Below are positions 1 through 6,832 of a stretch of DNA of 35,404 nucleotides, in pieces. This DNA comes from Akkermansia muciniphila. GTDB lineage: Bacteria; Verrucomicrobiota; Verrucomicrobiia; Verrucomicrobiales; Akkermansiaceae. A program made the translations under genes and the position numbers. Below the pieces are notes generated by a model. That model had not been told where the DNA came from, ran no database searches, and was given only the letters and a program-made list of their open reading frames with translations. How positions within the stretch are numbered: position 1 is the stretch's first letter; each line of letters starts with the position of its first letter. Location: assembly GCA_945862285.1 (NCBI GenBank), contig CAMAYN010000015.1:1-35404 (forward strand). The letters are read 5' to 3'.

Positions 1-120
1 TCCTTGGGGTGGTGCGATTTTTTCAAAGGAAAAATATTCCTGCCACGGCGAGGAATGAGCAGTCGTAGCGAGTGCGAGTGCGAGTGCGCTAGTGGTTAGT
101 GCGATCAAAAATGATTTCAT
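1..120 (-). CDS. Secreted protein, N-terminal fragment (runs off left edge)
   Basis: This gene is absent from the ORF track because only 40 codons lie in the window. Read on the minus strand from the ATG at 120, the frame stays open to base 1. It gives a clear signal peptide (MKSFLIALTTSALALALA, then a likely cut after TAHS) and a mature start SPWQEYFSFEKIAPPQG. The ATG overlaps the stop of the upstream cytochrome gene (ATGA, 117-120), so the two are probably translationally coupled. The aromatic/EKI..P.G beginning resembles secreted glucose/sorbosone-dehydrogenase-like beta-propellers of Planctomycetes and Verrucomicrobia that often accompany a small cytochrome c. With no catalytic region visible, that assignment is inference. 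Existence of the gene is well supported; its function is not. Confidence 0.7.
   Translation of the reverse strand, partial: MKSFLIALTTSALALALATTAHSSPWQEYFSFEKIAPPQG
71..88. repeat. Hexanucleotide tandem repeat in a signal peptide
   Basis: Three perfect copies of AGTGCG lie at 71-88, with a partial fourth copy on the left. On the minus strand they encode the alternating Ala-Leu core of the signal peptide of the left-edge gene. Gain or loss of a unit would keep the frame and only change the hydrophobic core length. Confidence 0.7.
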
Positions 121-1004
121 GGCAGTTGGAAATTGATGGTAAAGTTCGCTGTAGAAGCTGCTGGTATTGTTAGCACATGTCCTTGAACTGAGCCTTGCTC
201 CGAGGTGATCGAAAGCCAATTCTCAGCGGGGATCGTTATTGTAATCGGTGAGGATGATGCTGGACTCAGAGTGAAGGTTTGTTGAAAGCCTTTACCTGAT
301 TTCGCAGGAGAAAATCTTTCAGCAACTGAGGTCGTGCCGATGCTGTAGCGGAAAGTGGGTAGCCCGTTGGTTAAGCTATAGCCTTGAAACTTTACATCGC
401 CTTTAAGGACCGCTGTGAGCGGAGATTCCTCTTGTTGATAAGCGATGCTGCCTTTGATGGTTGCGACTTTGCTACCATTACCTTGCCAATACGGAAAGCC
501 ATCGATGAAGCCGCCCGTCCATGCGTAGCGGAATCGGCATTCACCCGCATCCCAGCATAAAGACGTTTGCTGATCCAAAGCTACCGCAATCGCTGCCGGG
601 CCTGCATTGGGCATGAAAATTCTCTGCACGTAAGGACGAGTCGTGTGCGATGGTGAAGCCAGAAATGGATCACCTTTTTCCTGCTTTTTCTCTTTCGCAC
701 CCACTGATGCTTTCATGATATAATGGTAGATGGCACGCAGTCCTTCATTGCCTACATGAACCATAGAGGGCATCTCAATCACATTCGGTCGTTTCTTTCC
801 GGGTTTATTACACCATTTAATAAAATCGTCTGGCTTTTTATTGTAGAGAGTTCTGATTTCTACCAACGAAGGGCCAACGACCATTTGATCTAACATGTGG
901 CAAGCTGAGCAGTTCAGCTTAAATAATGCCTCGCCATCAGGAGCTGCCGCTAGCGGTGATAGTTGTAATAGAATCGTAGCAAGTATGCCTAATCGTAAGT
1001 TCAT
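117..1004 (-). CDS. Secreted cytochrome c with C-terminal beta-rich domain
   Basis: A 295-residue exported haem protein, probably a periplasmic electron carrier. Residues 1-20 are a signal peptide ending in LAAA. A class I cytochrome c domain follows, with the haem site C32-S-A-C35-H36 and candidate axial methionines in EMPSM (Met78/Met81). Residues about 130-295 form a second domain beginning MPNAGPAAIAVAL with LCWDAGECRFRYAW. I recognise this as the extension found on cytochromes beside PVC-type dehydrogenases; it looks beta-rich, but I cannot give it a function. The stop overlaps the start of the next secreted gene by ATGA, so this cytochrome probably serves that protein. Its upstream neighbour sbcC ends 104 bp away and is functionally unrelated. 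Confidence 0.85.
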   Translation of the reverse strand: MNLRLGILATILLQLSPLAAAPDGEALFKLNCSACHMLDQMVVGPSLVEIRTLYNKKPDDFIKWCNKPGKKRPNVIEMPSMVHVGNEGLRAIYHYIMKASVGAKEKKQEKGDPFLASPSHTTRPYVQRIFMPNAGPAAIAVALDQQTSLCWDAGECRFRYAWTGGFIDGFPYWQGNGSKVATIKGSIAYQQEESPLTAVLKGDVKFQGYSLTNGLPTFRYSIGTTSVAERFSPAKSGKGFQQTFTLSPASSSPITITIPAENWLSITSEQGSVQGHVLTIPAASTANFTINFQLP

Positions 1005-1108
1005 CGGATTTGAATGTAGTGTTGTTTGATCATTTTGCCAATCAATTTACCAGTCGAGCAGGAGCGCGCGAATGGAGAAAATTTTTGGGGACGAGTAAAA
1101 ACATGTGA

Positions 1109-4100
1109 CTAACATAGATAGGAAATTTGACTTTGTCCGTTGGATTTTTTTTCGACATGGACTTGCACGCGAATGCGTTCTTTGAGCATCTCGACGTGAG
1201 ATATAACGCCGATAGTTTTCCCCCCTTGCTGGAGTGATTCTAGCGTGGAAATGGCAGTGTCAAGCGCATCGCTATCGAGCGTGCCGAAGCCTTCGTCGAT
1301 GAACATGGTTTCGATCGATTGCTTTCGCCCAGCAATGTCTGAGAGGGCTAAGGCCAACGCTAAGCTGGCGAGGAAAGACTCGCCGCCAGAAAGGCTGTTC
1401 ATGGGGCGGGTGGTGTTGTTTTGATGGTGATCGATGATTTCTAAATGCAGTTCCCCAACGGCACTGCGGCGCATGGAGTAGCGTGGGTGGAGTGTGCGCA
1501 TGTGGTGATTGGCGAATTGCAAGAGTTGATCTAACGAAATACTTTGCGCGTAACGACGAAACTTGGCACCATCGTGCGAGCCAATCAACTCGCGCAACAA
1601 CTGCCAGTGGCTGAGATCGCTTTCCATGGTGGCGAGTTTTTCGATAGATTCTGCCTGTGTCTGCCGCGTGATTTCATCGCGGCTGAGGCGGTCTTTTGCT
1701 AGTGTGAGTTCTTCAATTTGTTGCGTTTGTTGACGTTGTAACGCATCGAGTTGCGCTTGTAATTCTTCTAGCGAGACTGGTTTTTCTTCTTGCTGGCTAA
1801 GTAACGTATTTCGCCTTTGCGTCGATTCTGTTAGGCTGGTTTGTAATTGCGTTTTTTGGGTGTCGTGAGCTGTGATTTCTGCGGTGCGATTTCGCAAATC
1901 CTCATGTTCTAACAAAGCTGCCACCATTTGATCCGTGTTGGGAAACCCTTGGGCTTGAGCTTGTTGATGTAATTTGATTGTTGCCTCGGCAAGGTCGCTT
2001 TGGACCTGATTTTCCGCAGTGATCGCCCACTCGTTGCGCTGCTGGGCCTGCTGCCATTTTTCCTTGGCACGTTGGAGAACAGATTTTACATCATTTACGG
2101 ATTGCCAATCTTGTGGATAGCCTTGTGGATAAGAATGCGCTGAGGGAAGTTCTTCGTCATTCGTTTCATCGGCCAGTTGTGTGAGTTGTTCGCATAAGGA
2201 TTGATCTTGTTGCCATTGTTGCGCGAGTTGCGACTTCGTTAATTCTGCGGCTCGGAGATTGGTTAGGGTGTTTTGATAGGCATACGCGGCATTTTTCCAG
2301 TCGGCTGGCTGTTTTGTTGGTAGGTGAAATATGGATAATTTTTCCGCAAGAGCGGTTTCTAACGCGGTGGATTGCTCTTGGAGATCAATCGACTTTTGTT
2401 CTTGGAACGCGAGATTTTCTTTCAGTTGCTGGATTTGTAATTGCAGTTCGTTGATACGCTCGGTCGCTTGCTGAACGTGGATTTGCGCGTCATGCTGTTT
2501 CCTTTCGGATTCGGTATGTGCGGTCATGAGTGCCAGAAAATCATGGGTCTTGGTGGCGATGGATGATTTGAGGAGCACGAGTTCATCGCGGCTGCGTGTG
2601 CAGGCACGGAGTCTTTGTCTTTCTTCAACGGATTGCTCTAAGGCCAGAATGCTATTTTCTAAAGAGGAGATGCGGCTATGTTTTTTGTTCAGTTCCGCTT
2701 GGTGCGCTTGCCATGCTTGATCTGCTTGGCGATAGGCATTTTCCACCACAGAGAGGGTGGGGGGGCGATGTTCGGATTGCCAAGGATGGTGTTCCGAGCC
2801 GCAGAGGGGACAAGGGTTTCCTTGGCGTAGTTGGTCGCGGTGTTGGTCGAGGGACGCGGCAGATTTGGCGAGCAGAAAGTGATCTTCGCGAAGGACTTTT
2901 TCTTGCAGAGCTTCGGTGGTGATTGTCGCTAGTTGCAGTATTTCATGGGTGATGATTTGTTTTTCTTCGAGCTGTTTTTTCTTACTTTCTTCGGCGATCG
3001 TAATGTCATCAATGATTCGTAGCGCGGCATCGCAGTTCTCGATTTCCTTTTGGAGAGACGCAAGAGTTACGGCAGGTTCTTCTGCTGGGTCGTTAGTATA
3101 ACTTGCCAATTTTTCAAGAATGACAAGTCGCTGGCGATTTTCTTCTTCAAGGTGGGTGCTCCATTTGGCGCGTTCGTTTTCGAGCAAATTCATGCGCTCC
3201 GATGACGCAGTAAGTTCGGTTTTGCGTTTTTGTTGGTCTTGTTGAATAACGACCTGAATCTTCTGGTTCGATTCGATTTTCTGATAAAATTCCAACAAGT
3301 CATGAATTCCGATTGCCAGTGTGGCGTGATGTTGATGATCAAGCAACCATGAGTGGAGGTCTTTGATTTGCTGTTCTGCTGCGGTGATTTCTATCTGTGT
3401 GTTTGCGATGCGCTCTTGAAGATCTTTGGCTTGTACTTCGGCAAAATGACGCGACTGTGCGAGACAATGCCGCCACTCATTTGTGGCAGATTGATCAGAT
3501 TCCTTGGCAATTTGTGATTGTGCGCTGGCACTGGTGAGGCGCGACGAAGTCTCGCGCCAGCGATGAATGTCTTCTTGGGCTAGTTGTGCTCGCTGATGGG
3601 CGGCGATAAGGGCGCGTTTTGGCTGAAAGGTTTCATCAACTTTTTGCCATTCATTCCATGCTTGTTGCGCTTGTAATAGATCATCGGTTGCTTGCGCGAG
3701 GGCGCGCCAGTGTGAGATGTTCTTTTGCTGCATTTCGATAAGAGACGCACTCGCAATTTTTTTGGTAGATAAGTCAGTGATCGCTTGTGATAAACTGTCT
3801 CGCTCCTCACTGCTGAGAATGGTAACAGCAGAAATTTTACTGCGCCATTCTGCGCATATTCGTTCTTTTTCCATCGCCATCGTGTGTGCTAGGCGACCTA
3901 ATTCGGCGTAGATTTCTGTTCCCGTGAGACTTTCTAACAATTCGGCGCGTGCGTTGGCATCGGCTTTTAAAAATCGCGCAAATTCCCCTTGTGCTAAGAG
4001 AACGGAGCGAAGGAAACGTTGGTAGTCAAGGCCGATCAGGTCATCGATGACTTGCTGACATTCACGAGGATTCCGATTCAGCGGAATCTCGTTGGCATCA

Positions 4101-4447
4101 TAAATATATCTCCTAGGGGATTGTGTCGCTCCATCAGGTGATTTGCGGGCGCGATGCAATTGCCACTCCGCTCGGTAGGTTCCAGCCTTGGTTTGGAAGA
4201 TGACTTCTGCTTGGCACTGCCCAGTATGACGACTCATCATATCAACGGGGTTGGCTTCATTATCATAGCGAGCGGCTTTGCCAAAAAGGGCTAAGGTGAT
4301 CGCATCGAGCAAGGTGGTCTTTCCCGCACCAGTCACTCCCGTGATGGCGAATAGTCCACAACCAAGCAGCGGAGGTGTGGTGAAGTCCACTTCATGAGCA
4401 CCGCGAAGGGAATTCAGATTCAGTAATTTGATACGAAGTATGCGCAC
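1109..4447 (-). CDS. sbcC: Nuclease SbcCD subunit C (Rad50-like ATPase)
   Basis: This 1112-residue SMC-like ATPase should pair with the SbcD nuclease to process DNA hairpins and protein-blocked ends. The N-terminal ATPase half carries Walker A GVTGAGKT (residues 37-44). Long glutamine- and glutamate-rich coiled coils flank a zinc hook C546-P-L-C549. The C-terminal half has the ABC signature LSGGES (1019-1024) and Walker B MFIDEGFGTLD with Asp1051/Glu1052. Length and domain order fit full-length SbcC, and MRILRIKLLNLNSLRG is the expected N-terminus. It lies 28 bp after the sulfatase gene on the same strand. No sbcD is present: the flanking genes encode a sulfatase and a cytochrome, although sbcD and sbcC are usually adjacent. 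The partner must be elsewhere. Confidence 0.95.
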   Translation of the reverse strand: MRILRIKLLNLNSLRGAHEVDFTTPPLLGCGLFAITGVTGAGKTTLLDAITLALFGKAARYDNEANPVDMMSRHTGQCQAEVIFQTKAGTYRAEWQLHRARKSPDGATQSPRRYIYDANEIPLNRNPRECQQVIDDLIGLDYQRFLRSVLLAQGEFARFLKADANARAELLESLTGTEIYAELGRLAHTMAMEKERICAEWRSKISAVTILSSEERDSLSQAITDLSTKKIASASLIEMQQKNISHWRALAQATDDLLQAQQAWNEWQKVDETFQPKRALIAAHQRAQLAQEDIHRWRETSSRLTSASAQSQIAKESDQSATNEWRHCLAQSRHFAEVQAKDLQERIANTQIEITAAEQQIKDLHSWLLDHQHHATLAIGIHDLLEFYQKIESNQKIQVVIQQDQQKRKTELTASSERMNLLENERAKWSTHLEEENRQRLVILEKLASYTNDPAEEPAVTLASLQKEIENCDAALRIIDDITIAEESKKKQLEEKQIITHEILQLATITTEALQEKVLREDHFLLAKSAASLDQHRDQLRQGNPCPLCGSEHHPWQSEHRPPTLSVVENAYRQADQAWQAHQAELNKKHSRISSLENSILALEQSVEERQRLRACTRSRDELVLLKSSIATKTHDFLALMTAHTESERKQHDAQIHVQQATERINELQLQIQQLKENLAFQEQKSIDLQEQSTALETALAEKLSIFHLPTKQPADWKNAAYAYQNTLTNLRAAELTKSQLAQQWQQDQSLCEQLTQLADETNDEELPSAHSYPQGYPQDWQSVNDVKSVLQRAKEKWQQAQQRNEWAITAENQVQSDLAEATIKLHQQAQAQGFPNTDQMVAALLEHEDLRNRTAEITAHDTQKTQLQTSLTESTQRRNTLLSQQEEKPVSLEELQAQLDALQRQQTQQIEELTLAKDRLSRDEITRQTQAESIEKLATMESDLSHWQLLRELIGSHDGAKFRRYAQSISLDQLLQFANHHMRTLHPRYSMRRSAVGELHLEIIDHHQNNTTRPMNSLSGGESFLASLALALALSDIAGRKQSIETMFIDEGFGTLDSDALDTAISTLESLQQGGKTIGVISHVEMLKERIRVQVHVEKKSNGQSQISYLC

Positions 4448-4475
4448 GGCGAGGTTTGGCGAATCGCGTGGTGGA

Positions 4476-6671
4476 TCAATTTTTCCATCCCATGTTTCGC
4501 AGTTCTTTGGCTAGGCTGCTCGCCCATTTTACATAACTAGGTGCATTGAGGTGCAATAAATCCGGCATAGTGGATTTTTCTAATACGCCATCCGATGTCA
4601 GGAATTGCGGTGCCATATCGAGCCAGAAGACCGATTTCTGATCGGCATAAGGTTTAATGATTTCATTGATTTTATCGTTAATCACACGCAGTTCATCGGT
4701 AGGCTCTGCGCCTCGTGGGAAGATGGCGTGGAGGAGAATTTTTGTATCTGGTGAGCGGTCGCGAATGAAATCGATGATCATACGAATGCCTTGCGCGGTT
4801 TCATGGGGATTTTGTTTGGCTTGTCCGGTATTGTTCGTGCCGATCATTAAGCTCACAAATTCGGGTTTGATGCCATCGAACTCGCCATTATAAAGTCGCC
4901 AGAGCACGTGCTGTGTTTGGTCGCCCGAGAATCCGAGGTTCAAGATCGGCGTGGCTGCAAAATGGGTGGCTAGTGCCGTTTTGCCATTTCCTTGCCATGC
5001 TTGGGTGATGGAGTCGCCAAGGAGGACAAGCTTTGGTTGTGGTTGATCGCCTTTACGGATCGCGGCGACATTTTTGATAATCTTGCTGTGCCGCTCTTTC
5101 CACCATCCTGCGGTAAGCCGCATGGTGGGAGTGGTGGCGGCGTTGACTTGGTATTCGCTGCGTTTTTTCTGATAGATGGTTTTGAGCTCAGCGAGGATTG
5201 CAGCGTATTCCGGAGAATCGTGCAGCGATTTCATTTCGCTGGGATCTTTTTGTAGATCGAAGAGATTCCATTGCTTGGTTGCAGGAAAATAGATGAGTTT
5301 ATGCGTTTCTGTGCGTACGCCGTCGTGTTGGGCAACGTTGTGAGTATTTTCGCCGTAGTAGGCGTAGTAAATGGCCTCGTTGTGCGGTTTCTTCTCGTCT
5401 TTGAGTGATGCGAGGAAGCTCTTACCTTGCATTTCTGGAGTGGCTTGGTTACCAATCATCTCTAAAAGGGTGGGTGCGTAGTCGATGTTTTGTATCAGTG
5501 CCTTCGGTCTTGCGCCTGGCTTGATGACTTCTGGCCAACGAATGATAAAGGGCATGCTGAGGGACTCTTCAAACATCCAGCGTTTGTCGTACCATCCATG
5601 CTCGCCTAGGTAAAAGCCTTGATCAGAAGAGTAAATGACGACCGTGTTTTTCGCTAATCCCGATGTTTCTAAGTATTCGAGCAGCCTACCTACAGATTCA
5701 TCTACTGCGCGAATGGTGCGAAGATAGTCTTTGATGTATCGTTGATATTTCCAACGAGTGATTTCTTTCGCATCGAGTTCTCCTGCTTGCATTTTTGCAA
5801 TAAACGCCTGGTTCTCTGGCTCTCTTGTTGCATCCCATTCCTGCTTTTGTTCCGTGGTCATGCGTTGGTATTCATGGTTCATGTCCATATCACTGAAGTA
5901 TTTTGGAAAAAGATTTTTTCCATGAAATTTCATATCGTGCGACCAAGTTAAATCGTTCTCGATCGACATTGCTTGTTTTTTTAGCGAAATGTCGCGATTG
6001 GAGTAATCGTCAAATAAAGAATCTGGTTCGGGAATGGTGACATCCGAAAATAATTTGACATGGCGCAAGGCGGGAGACCAGTTCCGGTGGGGTGCTTTAT
6101 GCTGGCACATGAGGAAAAATGGCTTGCTGGTATCGCGTCGGCTTTTTAGCCAATCGAGCGACATATCTGTAATGAGATCGGTGCAGTAGCCGCTTAATTT
6201 TTTTTGGCCACTTTTTTCGATAAAGGCGGGATTGTAGTAGCTTCCTTGTCCTGGAAGTATGCACCAGTGATCGAAGCCTTGTGGTTCTGAGACGAGATGC
6301 CATTTGCCGATGATGGCGGTTTGATAGCCGGAAGATTGTAATATCTTGGGCAGTGTTTGTTGGTGTCCGTCAAAGGTATCGAAATCATTGCTGAGGTAGC
6401 CATTCATGTGTGAGTGCTTGCCAGTGATGATGCAGGCGCGTGATGGCCCACAAATGGAGTTTGCACAGAAGGAATTCCGAAACAAGGCGCCTTCATTGGC
6501 GAGTCGGTCGATATGGGGTGTGGGTGCAATGTCTTTCAACGGTCCGCCATAGGCTGAAATCGCTTTAATGGCATGGTCATCAGAAAAGATGAACAGCACA
6601 TTCGGAGGCGTGGCATTTTGTGCATGGGCGCATTGCAACAACACGAAGCAAACCGAAAAAATGTATTTCAT
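4476..6671 (-). CDS. Secreted sulfatase fused to SGNH/GDSL hydrolase
   Basis: A 731-residue exported two-enzyme fusion, probably degrading sulfated polysaccharide. A signal peptide ends near CAHA (residue 17). The type I sulfatase domain has metal-binding Asp31-Asp32 in FSDDH and the formylglycine signature C74-G-P-S-R, where Cys74 would be oxidised by a sulfatase-maturating enzyme. A second metal/substrate block reads YSSDQGFYLGEHGW with a following DKR. From about residue 545 an SGNH hydrolase of PAF-acetylhydrolase type begins, with block I LLGDSITQ (Ser nucleophile), block III GTNN and block V DLLHLNAPSY (catalytic Asp and His). All key residues of both enzymes appear present. The natural guess is desulfation plus deacylation of one glycan; the substrate cannot be read from sequence. 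It is divergent from the 6789 gene and 28 bp upstream of sbcC. Confidence 0.9.
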   Translation of the reverse strand: MKYIFSVCFVLLQCAHAQNATPPNVLFIFSDDHAIKAISAYGGPLKDIAPTPHIDRLANEGALFRNSFCANSICGPSRACIITGKHSHMNGYLSNDFDTFDGHQQTLPKILQSSGYQTAIIGKWHLVSEPQGFDHWCILPGQGSYYNPAFIEKSGQKKLSGYCTDLITDMSLDWLKSRRDTSKPFFLMCQHKAPHRNWSPALRHVKLFSDVTIPEPDSLFDDYSNRDISLKKQAMSIENDLTWSHDMKFHGKNLFPKYFSDMDMNHEYQRMTTEQKQEWDATREPENQAFIAKMQAGELDAKEITRWKYQRYIKDYLRTIRAVDESVGRLLEYLETSGLAKNTVVIYSSDQGFYLGEHGWYDKRWMFEESLSMPFIIRWPEVIKPGARPKALIQNIDYAPTLLEMIGNQATPEMQGKSFLASLKDEKKPHNEAIYYAYYGENTHNVAQHDGVRTETHKLIYFPATKQWNLFDLQKDPSEMKSLHDSPEYAAILAELKTIYQKKRSEYQVNAATTPTMRLTAGWWKERHSKIIKNVAAIRKGDQPQPKLVLLGDSITQAWQGNGKTALATHFAATPILNLGFSGDQTQHVLWRLYNGEFDGIKPEFVSLMIGTNNTGQAKQNPHETAQGIRMIIDFIRDRSPDTKILLHAIFPRGAEPTDELRVINDKINEIIKPYADQKSVFWLDMAPQFLTSDGVLEKSTMPDLLHLNAPSYVKWASSLAKELRNMGWKN

Positions 6672-6762
6672 GAGAGGCAGATACGTATCAATCTCGGCAT
6701 TTTGAGCAAGGAATTTTCCAATCGCTCTAAAAATTCGAGAAAATCAAGCAAGTGAAAGATGA

Positions 6763-6768
6763 AAGGAG
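6763..6768 (+). promoter_or_regulatory. Shine-Dalgarno AAGGAG with displaced start
   Basis: A good AAGGAG lies 10 nt before an ATG at 6779 but 20 nt before the ATG of the dehydrogenase gene at 6789. Its spacing fits the short overlapping leader frame better than the main gene, which has only a weak AAAGG 2-3 nt before its own start. Confidence 0.5.
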
Positions 6769-6778
6769 TCGCTACGTA

Positions 6779-6832
6779 ATGAAAGGCGATGAAATTCTGG
6801 AAATTACTACTTTCTCTGTGCTTGGCCGCTAG
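6779..6832 (+). other. Candidate 17-codon leader ORF overlapping the dehydrogenase start
   Basis: The ATG at 6779 opens a frame of 17 codons (MKGDEILEITTFSVLGR, stop TAG at 6830-6832). It overlaps the start of the 993-residue gene in a different frame and has the better-spaced ribosome binding site. It may be chance, or it may lower or couple translation of the main gene. Only position and spacing support it. Confidence 0.3.

Noticed and set aside
2596-2922. 108-codon plus-strand ORF inside sbcC
   Set aside because: It is antisense to the zinc-hook and coiled-coil region of sbcC; a shadow frame.
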